Both the position numbers and the translations under genes were made by a program. Shown here in pieces: positions 35,520-44,393 of a stretch of 64,000 nt of DNA. Numbering within the stretch: position 1 is the stretch's first letter; every line of letters starts with the position of its first letter. Below the pieces are notes generated by a model. The model saw only the letters and a list, made by a program, of their open reading frames with translations, did no database searches and was not told the DNA's origin. Source of the stretch: Fen-1258 sp964441505 (GTDB lineage Bacteria; Bacteroidota; Ignavibacteria; Ignavibacteriales; Melioribacteraceae); assembly GCA_964441505.1 (NCBI GenBank), contig CAYTUV010000002.1, forward strand, positions 62,001 to 126,000, in the 5' to 3' direction.

Positions 35520-36659
35520 TTAGTTTTCTTTTAATACTACGCAACATGTAGTAAGATTATGCATTTCTAAATTTCCATTTGTTGCTCTCGCTAATTCAGC
35601 ATTGGAAAACATACCTGCCATAGGTACATCCCAAACTTTTCTTACTCCTTCAATCTCTTCACTCATCATTGGTCCCATACTAATTAATCTGCCCGCACAA
35701 CTGAATACAACCAGCGCATCAGCTTCCGGCATCTCAGCAGCTTTTAGTTCTTTACATCCATCAATTACTTTTTCAATTACATCAAAATCGGGAGGAAGAG
35801 AAAATTTAACTTTCGAACCTTGTGGTACAGATCCGCTGCAGATAAATGAACCGTCTTCCCAGTTAACTACTAATCCTGGTCTCATAACCGGATTTCCTTT
35901 TTCCCTTTGTAATTGAAAAGGGAATGATGTTGCTATCTCTATACCAGCCATTGCATTTTCAGCAGTTAGGTTATCAAGACCACTATATTTTTTAGTCAAT
36001 TCCAGTGGAGAAACATTTTCAATACTATAGACTATATTTCCCTCGCTTTTAGTAACAGTTTTCAATGTACCCATCGGTTTCCAACCACATGTTGCTATTC
36101 CTTTGATTGTAAGCTTGGCTTCATCAAATACTAATGCTACAATTCCTCTGTTGCTGCATTTTCCATTTGTAAAAACAAACTGATCTGTAAACTGTTTATC
36201 ATCGCCAGCCATCCCTCCGTAAACATTAACATGTTGACCGATTATATCTTCAAATCCATGGAGTAAAGCTTCGGCATCGGTTTCTAGATTGCTTCCGGCA
36301 ATCAGAAAACAGGGATGTTCATATTTCTCTAAAGCTCTTTTAGCTATTGCTTGTGTGGTTTCTCTGTAATTCTTTTCCGGATATTCTGAAAAAAGAATAG
36401 AAAAATAATCGGGGTTAACATCTAGCATTAAAACCGAAATTCCACCTTCAGTTATCCCTTCGCCGGTGAACTCTCCATTTGTTGTAGCTCCAAAAATCGA
36501 AATATCTTTATCCGAAAATATTTTACTTATCTCTTCCCTATTATGAACAATTGACAAAAACACAATTGCCAGCTTTGGATTAAAGTGCTCGGTTATGCTT
36601 TGTTCTAAAGCTATTCTAATTTCGTTTATGTTATTTCCTTTTATTGATTTTGCTTTCAC
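35520..36659 (-). CDS. FIST domain sensor protein (FIST_N + FIST_C)
   Basis: 379 residues. The N-terminal FIST domain (about 20-210) has 'IFGATTNGEFTGEGITEGGISVLML' and 'YGGMAGDDKQF'; the C-terminal FIST_C domain (about 225-365) ends with 'GMFSNAELARA' and 'LTTCCVVLKE'. FIST proteins are proposed cytoplasmic sensors of small ligands such as amino acids and often pair with signalling outputs. The start is GTG at 36657-36659 with AGGA about 7 bases upstream. The next gene, a SpoIIE phosphatase, starts 1 base after its stop, which suggests a FIST-controlled phosphatase. Confidence 0.88.
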   Translation of the reverse strand: MKAKSIKGNNINEIRIALEQSITEHFNPKLAIVFLSIVHNREEISKIFSDKDISIFGATTNGEFTGEGITEGGISVLMLDVNPDYFSILFSEYPEKNYRETTQAIAKRALEKYEHPCFLIAGSNLETDAEALLHGFEDIIGQHVNVYGGMAGDDKQFTDQFVFTNGKCSNRGIVALVFDEAKLTIKGIATCGWKPMGTLKTVTKSEGNIVYSIENVSPLELTKKYSGLDNLTAENAMAGIEIATSFPFQLQREKGNPVMRPGLVVNWEDGSFICSGSVPQGSKVKFSLPPDFDVIEKVIDGCKELKAAEMPEADALVVFSCAGRLISMGPMMSEEIEGVRKVWDVPMAGMFSNAELARATNGNLEMHNLTTCCVVLKEN

Positions 36660-36863
36660 TCTAATCCTATCTGATTATAATTTTATTTTTCTTTCAATGC
36701 GACCCAACAGTTTTCGGATTGGCGAAGGCATGGATATTTAGCACAACAGTTAATACGAAGAATAAATGTCCTGCTATAGCTGGATGTTCCTATAATGCAC
36801 GTCAGCCCTGCTTTTGCCAAACCGATGCTAGCGGTAACGTATCTTGTTGTCCAAGTATACAAG

Positions 36864-37394
36864 TTACTTTTGGGCTATATGCACTTCCAATTCAATTTCA
36901 ATCATAAACTCGGGTAAAGCCAATTCTTTAACTCCAAGCCAAGAACCTGTCGGAAACTGTTTTTTGTAGATTGAATTTCGATAAGCCGATTGTTTAAGAA
37001 ATTCAGGCATATTGGTTGTGAAAACATTTTCAACAACAACATCGTCAAATGTGCAGTTATAATGTTTTAAAATTTTGTCCAAATCAGAGTAGCAATTTTT
37101 CATTTGTTGTAACAAGTCGCCTTTGGCTGTCGGATTACCTGCATCGTCCATACTAACTGCTCCAGAAATCTTAATATCATCACCAATTTTTACTGCGTGA
37201 GTATAACCATAGGCTTTTTCTGTTTCCGGTCGAAGACTGAAATACTCAATTTTTTCAGTTTCATTTGGTTTAGCTACTTTGTCAGTTGTCTCTTCGGATT
37301 TGTCTGAACTATTACAACTTGCTAAAAAAAACATTGAAACTATAATAGATGCCAATGTAGCCGGCTTTTTGAAAGTTTTAATAATGTTCTTCAT
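36864..37394 (-). CDS. RidA (YjgF/UK114)-family lipoprotein
   Basis: 176 residues. The N-terminus is a lipoprotein signal with lipobox FLASC (Cys at about 27), then a Ser/Lys/Glu/Thr linker and a RidA-type domain (about 55-175) that begins 'YGYTHAVKIGDDIKISGAVSMDDAGNP' and ends 'MIEIELEVHIAQK'. Cytosolic RidA hydrolyses reactive 2-aminoacrylate enamines using a conserved Arg. The Arg position near the C-terminal 'PxxxRxxV' motif is not obvious here ('VKELALPEFMIEIEL'), so catalysis is doubtful. Membrane-anchored RidA-like proteins are common in Bacteroidota, with unknown roles. Confidence 0.8.
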   Translation of the reverse strand: MKNIIKTFKKPATLASIIVSMFFLASCNSSDKSEETTDKVAKPNETEKIEYFSLRPETEKAYGYTHAVKIGDDIKISGAVSMDDAGNPTAKGDLLQQMKNCYSDLDKILKHYNCTFDDVVVENVFTTNMPEFLKQSAYRNSIYKKQFPTGSWLGVKELALPEFMIEIELEVHIAQK

Positions 37395-37459
37395 TTTATT
37401 CCTTATTTTTTTTGTCTATTGTTGGTTTGAAGTCTCGGTTTGCCAGTAAGCAATTACCA

Positions 37460-37543
37460 TTAACAGCAGGTAGTAGCACGAAATTCCCGACTTCCGTTTG
37501 TTATTTCTTCAAGCTGTTTCTCTTTTATTGATTTTGCTTTCAT
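37460..37543 (-). pseudogene. Possible remnant of a FIST-type gene
   Basis: A 27-codon ORF starts with the same seven residues as the FIST gene at 35520-36659 (MKAKSIK; more than 20 identical bases at DNA level) and ends ATTCC, resembling the TTCC near that protein's C-terminus. This fits a paralogue reduced to its two ends by internal deletion. The evidence is short, so this remains a suggestion. Confidence 0.4.
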
Positions 37544-37560
37544 TGTTTCTTTATTGATAA

Positions 37561-38019
37561 TTACTTCTGCGCAACATTGTTCACTTCAATCCAGTAACCA
37601 TCCGGATCCTGAAAATAAATCTGCTTAATGCCATCTGCACGTATGTTGACAGTATTTGGAACACCAGCCCAGTCAGAATATGTGATATTCAATTCTTTGA
37701 GCACATTGATAAGAACATCGAAGTTGGGGCTTGTTAAAGCAAGGTGTACAGCTTTATTAATTGTAACTTGTTCTGGCAGAATTGAAATAAGGTGCAGTTC
37801 TTTTCCTTCTCCCAATGAGAACCATCGAACACCCTGAATTTTTGTTAGATTTGTAATTTCTGGAAGCTTCAAAATGTTTTTGTAGAACTCGGCTGAGCGG
37901 TTAATATCTTTTACGGAAAGAGCCAAGTGATTGAAGGTAAAAGAAAACGTACCGGTATCCTGCGCCCGGAGAAAGCCGGTAAATAAAAGAGCCATAATTA
38001 ATAAGTTTATTTTTTTCAT
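37561..38019 (-). CDS. Exported VOC (glyoxalase/dioxygenase fold) protein
   Basis: 152 residues with a signal peptide (KKINLLIMALLFTGFLRAQ) and one vicinal-oxygen-chelate domain. 'FNHLALSVKDINRSAEFYKNILKLPEI' supplies the first metal-ligand His, and 'IKQIYFQDPDGYWIEVNNV' supplies the usual acidic ligand (E) near the C-terminus. The middle His ligand may be in 'VHLALTSPNFDVL'. The fold includes glyoxalase I, fosfomycin-resistance proteins and extradiol dioxygenases. Export is unusual for these enzymes, and the substrate is unknown. GAAAGG lies about 9 bases upstream of the ATG. Confidence 0.8.
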   Translation of the reverse strand: MKKINLLIMALLFTGFLRAQDTGTFSFTFNHLALSVKDINRSAEFYKNILKLPEITNLTKIQGVRWFSLGEGKELHLISILPEQVTINKAVHLALTSPNFDVLINVLKELNITYSDWAGVPNTVNIRADGIKQIYFQDPDGYWIEVNNVAQK

Positions 38020-38082
38020 TTAGTTAAGCCTTTCATAATTGCGTTTTAGTGTTTGTGTTATAAATAGTGCGTTTTAAGTATA

Positions 38083-38304
38083 GGGCACTTCTTTAAAAAC
38101 TATAAGAATCTGTCATTGAACACATTTGTGCTTTAATTGACAGCATTTAATAAATTGTGCTAAAGCCCTTATTTGACGGGCGTTAAATAACCCCACGCTC
38201 TCGCCTCGCTGAAGACGCTAGGCGAAGCGGGTCAGCGTGGGGGTTAAGAAAACCCAGCTAATTAAGGGACTTTAGTCCAAATTCTCCGGTCTTTAGAAAT
38301 GCCC
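38083..38304. mobile_element. 222-bp inverted-repeat element with a nested palindrome
   Basis: The ends read GGGCACTTCTTTAAAAAC on the left and, in reverse complement on the right, GGGCATTTCTAAAGAC, a pair related to the ends of the 97-bp elements at 52621-52717 and 63026-63122. Inside, from about 38156 to 38280, is a large imperfect palindrome (arms containing CTAAAGCCCTTA/TTAAGGGACTTTAG and CCCCACGCT/AGCGTGGGG) like a REP/BIME. The outer 4-bp flanks (TATA and ATTA) are not a matching target duplication. The remaining bases of 38020-38338 are ordinary AT-rich sequence. Confidence 0.55.
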
Positions 38305-38338
38305 ATTATTTAGAACATTTATAAAAATTTACTCTTTT

Positions 38339-38713
38339 TTATTTCTTTTTGGATTTTAGTTCAACCAAAACGAGTTCAAAAGGTTTGTTGCCAAGATTTT
38401 CCGGTAAATGTTTTCCTTCAGGAGTAAACATGGTCATTCCGGCTTTGGGGTTGTTCTTTTCCGTCTTTCCATTTGGAAGAGTGAATTGGACTTGTCCATC
38501 AGTCAAGAATACGGCAACTGCGTTGGGATGTTCGTGCATCACCGATTTTTCTCCGGGGCTATAAGTAATTCGCAGTACACGAACCTGATCATTTTCAAAT
38601 TCGACTTTGTAATGTTTGGAATCAACTTTTACAGCATCCTGTGCAAAGCTGTTACCATTGAAAAGAAAGAATGCAACAATGATTATTGCAATGAATTGAG
38701 ATATATGTTTCAT
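38339..38713 (-). CDS. Exported cupin-domain protein
   Basis: 124 residues from ATG 38713, chosen because AAGGAA lies upstream and a normal signal peptide (KHISQFIAIIIVAFFLFNGNSFAQ) follows; the in-frame extension to 38764 lacks both. The mature part is a single cupin barrel with 'ITYSPGEKSVMHEHPNAVAVFLTDG' (metal-ligand H-x-H and following residues) and a C-terminal strand 'FELVLVELKSKKK'. The small exported cupins of Bacteroidota have no established function. With the neighbouring exported VOC and RidA-like proteins it forms a trio of small stand-alone enzymes in the envelope. Confidence 0.78.
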   Translation of the reverse strand: MKHISQFIAIIIVAFFLFNGNSFAQDAVKVDSKHYKVEFENDQVRVLRITYSPGEKSVMHEHPNAVAVFLTDGQVQFTLPNGKTEKNNPKAGMTMFTPEGKHLPENLGNKPFELVLVELKSKKK

Positions 38714-38827
38714 AGTACTAGTTCCTTTTTGTTTGTTGAAGAATACATTTATTTTTCCGCGCACTTTGCATGAAATTTTTAGAACTAAAAATTTTGGGAA
38801 GTTCCATTTATAAAAGAATATTTTGTT

Positions 38828-41800
38828 TCATCTAACTTTAATCACAACAAACGTAACGTCGTCTTCTGGCTCTTTATCATTAGTCCAACGCCTGCCTTCT
38901 TCTTTTAGATATCTTACTATCTCTTCCGGTTCTTTTTTTGCTACTTCTTCAAAACTATTCCTCGCTCTTTTGTAACCGTATATTTCTTTATTCTCATTTT
39001 TCAATTCAGCAAATCCGTCACTCATCAACAATAGTGTATCCCCTCTCTCTATCTTTAATTCCTTCACATCATATTCTATCCCCTTCATCGCGCCTAATGG
39101 CATATTGTTGATCACAATTTCCTCTACCGTTTGTGATTGTTTTCTATAAATGTAGAGGGGAGGCATTCCAGCATTTGTTGTTACTATTCTATTAGCTTTT
39201 ATCTGAACACATGTTAATGCCATCATCAATCTGCCAAGCTGCATATCTTTAATAGCCGCACTTGCGTTTTCAAAGAAGGGCTTTAATTCCTTGTTTGATC
39301 TATCGGACATGAAAAGTGATTTCATAATAGAGACCATCATACCTGACATCATTCCATGTCCGGTTGCATCACCAAGAATAACAGTTAAAGTTCCGTCGGG
39401 GTGAACATGGAAATCATAATAATCACCGCCGACTTCAGTAGCGGTTTTCATATATACAGCGATATCAAGATGAGGTAATTGTGGAAGTTCTTTAGGCAGC
39501 ATGGAATGCTGAAGAAGACGAGCTTCATCTAATTCTTTTGTCTTGCGTGCGTTTTCAGCTTCTAGCAATCTTTTATTTTCATTTTCTCTTCTTCTCTCTA
39601 GTTCATACTTTCTAATTCCACCTAATATTCCAACAAATCCTATTATATAAATTCCATACGCCCACGATGTGAGCCACCAAGGAGAATTAATTGTAAACGA
39701 ATAGAAATCCTCATTGGTCTTCATTCCGTTTGAAGTTATTGCTCTAACTCTAAACCGATATTTTCCGGTAGGAAGATTTTGGTATTCGACAAATGCAAGA
39801 TTTGAAGGGCGTGACCATTCTTTATCGTATCCTTCCAGAAGATGTTCATATGTAGTCTGACGCGGATCTTTATAATTTAATGCGGCATAATTAAAAACAA
39901 ATGAATTTTGAGAATACTTAAGCTCTTCCGGATAATTATAAAAGTAATATTGTTTGTTCACAATAACGGATGAAATTTTTAAAGGATAACTTCTGTTTTC
40001 AGCTTTGTTAATGTATAGCCCGACACCATTATATAATTCAATAAGGTTTCCGTTGCCATCCATAATAGCTCCATAAGGTCCACCTGTAACAACATTCTCG
40101 TCATCATAATAGGTCTGGAATTTATCCCCCTGTACACGCAATGCACCGGAAGGAAATCCAAAAAACAAATTCCCTTTCGAGTCAACCACCGGATTAGAAA
40201 TATTTGTTGAGGGCAAACCTTCTTTCTTTGTGTAAAAGTTTAGATGAGTACCGTCAAAAATTACAAGTCCTCTGTTTCTGAGACGGATATACAATCGTTC
40301 ACCAGCCTGTATATCAGTTTTCGTTCCGGCAACACTGGCACCTTTTAATATTCTGAAGTCAGCAGTTGTGTTCACACTATCACTCAGGTTAATAAACTTG
40401 TTCCCGTTAAAAACATAAAACCCGCCGGCTGTCAAAAAGTACATCCCGCTTTTTAATTTACCTACATAGTGGAGCTGATCACCGGGTACATTCCAGTTTT
40501 GCGGCGGCTGCTTCCAAGTTTTTCCATCATATAACATAATTTTTGATCTAATAGAAGTAAGATCCTTAATGTTATCTGAGAATAATCCTATAAACCACAG
40601 CCTTCCATCATTATCCTCCCGAAGATCAAAGAGTTGGTATTTTTTATTATTATCCGCATCAATAAATGGAGATTTTATTTCGGTAAATTTTTCACCTTCA
40701 AACTTTCCAAAGTAAAAATCAGCCTTAAAAAGATCTTTCGATTCGGGTCTCACATAATTCTGCCATGTATAAATTTCACCTTGTTTAGTTTCCATAACAT
40801 TTGTTGTGTTATATAATTTGCGTTTATCAGTTTCGATATTCTTAAACTTTAATATCTGTTCGCCGTCACTATTCATAATCTCTCTTGCAGATGTAATTCC
40901 TTTTGATGTTGGAATCCAGACTCTCATTTTACTGTCTTGAAAAGTTCTGAAAGTTATATTGCTTAACAGACCATCTTTTTCGGTATATCCTCTTAATTTT
41001 TTACCATCCCAGATATTTATTCCGGTGTTAAATGCTTGTGCATAAGCCGGTAAATCTGAAAAAGAATAAGAAATCCAGACAATACCGTTTTTATCGGTAT
41101 ATAAAGTTGGAATACCGCCAAGCAATTGGAGTAAGCCATCTTTACTGTTAAGCATTTTAGAAAAATTTGGATAATAAATTCCAAACCCTTTCGTTGTGCT
41201 CATTATTAATCCGTCATTTGTACCATTGAAAGGATATGCAGTAAATGCATCATGCTTTTCCCATTTCCCATTTTTATATGCAAATAATTGATTTGTGTAC
41301 TTGGAACTTTGTGCTTGTGTTTCTTGCGTGGTTTGGAAGACTAATAATTCAGGGAAAAACTTATTTCCTTTGATAAAAAATGTCCGAGAATAGTGAAAAT
41401 CGTTAATACTTTTTCCTGTCTTTAAATCTATTATATTTTTAATATTCTCAATGATATTGGAGGGTCCCCATTTACCGTTCTTAAATTCATAGATGGATTT
41501 GTTTTTAGAAGTAAAAATCTCCATCACATTTGAAGATGTAGACATAGTTAAGAATATCTTATCAAGCTGTTTGCTGTAATAAACTTGCAAGGGGAAGAAA
41601 TCTTTCCCAAGATCATCTATAAAATCTGTATACTGATGGAATTTTGTACCGTCATACATCAACACACCGGAAGTATTTTTGCCTGCTGTTGTAGATGCAA
41701 TTATTCCGGAAAATGCCAGCCAGGTATTGCCTTCCTTATCAATTGAAGTTGCTATATCCTGAGGGAAAATTGCTGCGCTCTGCAATCTTATTCCGGCAGA

Positions 41801-42475
41801 TTCATCTATTTTTTTGAAGATGCCATTCTTATATAAAGCAATATATGATCCTTCCCTCGTTTGAGTATTTCTTCCTTCAGAGGAAAAAATGAGATCGCCA
41901 TAAGGAGTTTCTATTACATCTGTCGCATTGTCCAAAGGGAAATTTGTAGAATCATAAACTGAAAATTTACCATTTTCAAATTTGGTTAATCCCCCATTAA
42001 ATTTTCTATCAATGAAAGGAGTTGCAGATCCAATCCATATTCTGCCTTTACTATCGGCTGAGATAAACCTAATTACCTGTCCGGAAAGTCCGTTAATGCT
42101 GTAACCATCTTTTTCAGAATATGCTTTGAATTCTCTCCCGTTAAAGGTTATAAACTTTTTAGGTGAGGCGAAGCAGAGAATATTTTTTGTGGAATCATAA
42201 TACATGCTCTGCATTTTGGGTAAATCAAATTCTTGACCTACTTCTTCAAATTCATAGCCATTAAATCTGTAAGTCCCTTCAATTCCGGAAATCCATATGT
42301 ATCCATCTTTAGTTTGAACAATGTTGGAAATGTTTGTAGTAGGCAAACCTTCTTTATTTGTAAACTCAACAATATCAGAATTAGCTTCTGTTTTTTGTCT
42401 TTGCTGTGATAAAGTTAACGATGAAGCAAGAAACAATAATGATACTATAATCAATCTTGATGATGCAACTGCCAT
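38828..42475 (-). CDS. Reg_prop/Y_Y_Y periplasmic sensor fused to a SpoIIE phosphatase
   Basis: 1215 residues. A signal peptide (about 1-24) is followed by many two-component-regulator propeller repeats (about 30-790; e.g. 'NEGLPTTNISNIVQTKDGYIWISG'-type blades), probably two seven-bladed propellers. A Y_Y_Y beta-sandwich follows (about 820-900; 'YEHLLEGYDKEWSRPSNLAFVEYQNLPTGKYRFRVRA'), then one membrane helix (about 905-930), a coiled coil and a SpoIIE/PP2C domain (about 975-1215, 'ATEVGGDYYDF', 'GDATGHGM', 'LMSDGFAEL'). In classical hybrid two-component systems this sensor drives a kinase and AraC output; here it drives a phosphatase directly. GAGGAAT precedes the start. Confidence 0.9.
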   Translation of the reverse strand: MAVASSRLIIVSLLFLASSLTLSQQRQKTEANSDIVEFTNKEGLPTTNISNIVQTKDGYIWISGIEGTYRFNGYEFEEVGQEFDLPKMQSMYYDSTKNILCFASPKKFITFNGREFKAYSEKDGYSINGLSGQVIRFISADSKGRIWIGSATPFIDRKFNGGLTKFENGKFSVYDSTNFPLDNATDVIETPYGDLIFSSEGRNTQTREGSYIALYKNGIFKKIDESAGIRLQSAAIFPQDIATSIDKEGNTWLAFSGIIASTTAGKNTSGVLMYDGTKFHQYTDFIDDLGKDFFPLQVYYSKQLDKIFLTMSTSSNVMEIFTSKNKSIYEFKNGKWGPSNIIENIKNIIDLKTGKSINDFHYSRTFFIKGNKFFPELLVFQTTQETQAQSSKYTNQLFAYKNGKWEKHDAFTAYPFNGTNDGLIMSTTKGFGIYYPNFSKMLNSKDGLLQLLGGIPTLYTDKNGIVWISYSFSDLPAYAQAFNTGINIWDGKKLRGYTEKDGLLSNITFRTFQDSKMRVWIPTSKGITSAREIMNSDGEQILKFKNIETDKRKLYNTTNVMETKQGEIYTWQNYVRPESKDLFKADFYFGKFEGEKFTEIKSPFIDADNNKKYQLFDLREDNDGRLWFIGLFSDNIKDLTSIRSKIMLYDGKTWKQPPQNWNVPGDQLHYVGKLKSGMYFLTAGGFYVFNGNKFINLSDSVNTTADFRILKGASVAGTKTDIQAGERLYIRLRNRGLVIFDGTHLNFYTKKEGLPSTNISNPVVDSKGNLFFGFPSGALRVQGDKFQTYYDDENVVTGGPYGAIMDGNGNLIELYNGVGLYINKAENRSYPLKISSVIVNKQYYFYNYPEELKYSQNSFVFNYAALNYKDPRQTTYEHLLEGYDKEWSRPSNLAFVEYQNLPTGKYRFRVRAITSNGMKTNEDFYSFTINSPWWLTSWAYGIYIIGFVGILGGIRKYELERRRENENKRLLEAENARKTKELDEARLLQHSMLPKELPQLPHLDIAVYMKTATEVGGDYYDFHVHPDGTLTVILGDATGHGMMSGMMVSIMKSLFMSDRSNKELKPFFENASAAIKDMQLGRLMMALTCVQIKANRIVTTNAGMPPLYIYRKQSQTVEEIVINNMPLGAMKGIEYDVKELKIERGDTLLLMSDGFAELKNENKEIYGYKRARNSFEEVAKKEPEEIVRYLKEEGRRWTNDKEPEDDVTFVVIKVR

Positions 42476-42710
42476 AGATTCCTCGATTGTAACGAGTGAT
42501 TAAATAAAATCATTTATTAAAGATTTTTGATCACCAGGATCAATCCGGGATAGAAATATGTTCGAAGTTATATTTTTGTTGCGCTATTAACGGCGAGAAA
42601 GAAATGATCAACAAAAATATTTTAAAATAATTATACTTCTCTTTAACTGGGCACATCGTAACCTCGTTAGAATATTCTATACAGTGTGTCTGATTTTTAT
42701 GTAAAAATTT

Positions 42711-44393
42711 TTACTTCCTGACAAGATAAAGTGCGGTAATGTCATCGCTCTGCGGTGTAGCTGCAGTATGTGTCTTTATGTCTAGCATAAGATTTTCGAT
42801 AAATGATTCTGCTTTGGCGGATTTATTATTTAAGAAAAATAATTCAAGTCTTTCGTCGGAATACTCTTCGTTATTTTTATTCATTGCCTCGGTAATTCCG
42901 TCTGTATAAAAAAGAATTTTTTCACCCGGCTCAATTTTAATGATTGCACTTTCGTACGGTAATCCGAAATTTAGCATACCAAAAGCAAAGCCGCCTTTAT
43001 CTAGTTTCATCAATTTTCCATTAGAAGAATAAAAGATAGGGTTGTGCCCGGCGTTTAAATATTCGATAGAGCCATTGGAGGGGTCTAGAATAGCTATAAA
43101 ACCGGTAATATATTTTTCGGGTGTGGATGCTTTGAAAATAATTTTATTTAATCGGTCGGCTACTTCGGTTAATTTAAAATCGTTTTCAACGTAAGCATTA
43201 AGAGACGCATTCAATGTATTGACTAATAATCCGGAAGCAACTCCTTTTCCGGCAACATCTGCAATTATTATAAGATATCTTCTATCTTTTAGTTTTGTAA
43301 CATCATAATAATCTCCGCCAATTTCTAAAGAAGGAATATTAATTCCGGCAAGATCATACCCATCAATTTCAGGAAGAGTCTGCGGAATAATCCTTCTCTG
43401 AATTGTTGCGGCCATTTCAATTTCTTGATGCATCCGTTCCTTTTCGATGGCTTCGTTGAGCAAATGTTCATTTTCAATTGCAGCTAAAACCTGTCTTGCA
43501 AAAGCCGTAAGCAAAATTTCATCTGTCTGATCAAAATCTATAATTCCTTTTCTACTCTCTTTTTCTGCAAGAGTAAAGAGATATTTTACTCCCTCAAACT
43601 CAACGAATGTATCAATCCTTTTTTCTGAATCGAAAACTTTTTTAATATTGGAATCTTCAGGGAATCCAATTGCGGATATTAATTCATCCCCGGAAATTAT
43701 TTGAAGAATACCACGAGATGCATTGGTTAATGCCGCTGCCCTTTCCAAAGAAAGTTCCAGCAATGAAGAAGTTTTATGAAGTTTGGAAATTTCAATGCCG
43801 GTATCTATTAAACTATTTAGCTGAACAACTCTATGATTTAATGAAAAATTTAATTGCTTCTCTTTTTTTTGATAAATAAAAGACTGGTATGCATTATCTA
43901 ATAGCTGAAGAAACATCTGAAGAGTAATTTTATCGAGCTCGGTTATTTCAGTTTTATCTATTTTGTTTCCAATGACTAAACCCCAAAAAGATCCGTCGGT
44001 TAACGGCAACGTTGCAATGATGCTGAACTCTTTATTACTGAAGTATTCAATACACACATCGGTTGATGTCCGTAAATAGGATTGATATTCAAGACATCTT
44101 TCGTTGAAAATCTTCACACAATCCCACTTGCAGGATTCATCACTCTTGAAAAATAAATTGACATCAATAATGAAAAAATTTCCGCGTAGTATGTGACAAA
44201 AATTGACACCGAGTTCCTTAAGTGAAGTCGATCTTGAGAGTATGCTGAATCCCTCCTGCAACGATTTTACTTGAACCGATAGTCTATCAATAATATTATT
44301 ATACTCAACCGCATTCATTGGAGAATGAATAATCCTTTCATTTTCAAAATATCCCGTGGAATTAATTGACTTAGAGAAGTGCCAATGCTTCAT
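42711..44393 (-). CDS. GAF-SpoIIE/PP2C phosphatase of a partner-switching module (RsbU-like)
   Basis: About 560 residues. The N-terminal half contains GAF-like sensor regions (the second at about 185-295), and the C-terminal PP2C/SpoIIE domain (about 320-560) has 'LEIGGDYYDV', 'IIADVAGKGVASGLLVNTLN' and 'LFYTDGITEAMN'. The motif spelling differs from the other three phosphatases in the window, so it is a separate subfamily. The ATG at 44393 is preferred (GGAAAA upstream); a TTG at 44417 extends the frame, and an ATG at 44318 is also possible. It overlaps the STAS gene end, and with the RsbW-like gene it forms a full RsbW-RsbV-RsbU set. Confidence 0.85.
   Translation of the reverse strand: MKHWHFSKSINSTGYFENERIIHSPMNAVEYNNIIDRLSVQVKSLQEGFSILSRSTSLKELGVNFCHILRGNFFIIDVNLFFKSDESCKWDCVKIFNERCLEYQSYLRTSTDVCIEYFSNKEFSIIATLPLTDGSFWGLVIGNKIDKTEITELDKITLQMFLQLLDNAYQSFIYQKKEKQLNFSLNHRVVQLNSLIDTGIEISKLHKTSSLLELSLERAAALTNASRGILQIISGDELISAIGFPEDSNIKKVFDSEKRIDTFVEFEGVKYLFTLAEKESRKGIIDFDQTDEILLTAFARQVLAAIENEHLLNEAIEKERMHQEIEMAATIQRRIIPQTLPEIDGYDLAGINIPSLEIGGDYYDVTKLKDRRYLIIIADVAGKGVASGLLVNTLNASLNAYVENDFKLTEVADRLNKIIFKASTPEKYITGFIAILDPSNGSIEYLNAGHNPIFYSSNGKLMKLDKGGFAFGMLNFGLPYESAIIKIEPGEKILFYTDGITEAMNKNNEEYSDERLELFFLNNKSAKAESFIENLMLDIKTHTAATPQSDDITALYLVRK

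Noticed and set aside
36719..36907. Cysteine-rich 62-codon ORF on the plus strand between the FIST and RidA-like genes
   Set aside because: It has no ribosome-binding site, overlaps the end of the RidA-like gene on the other strand, and its composition looks like non-coding spacer. No family resemblance was seen.
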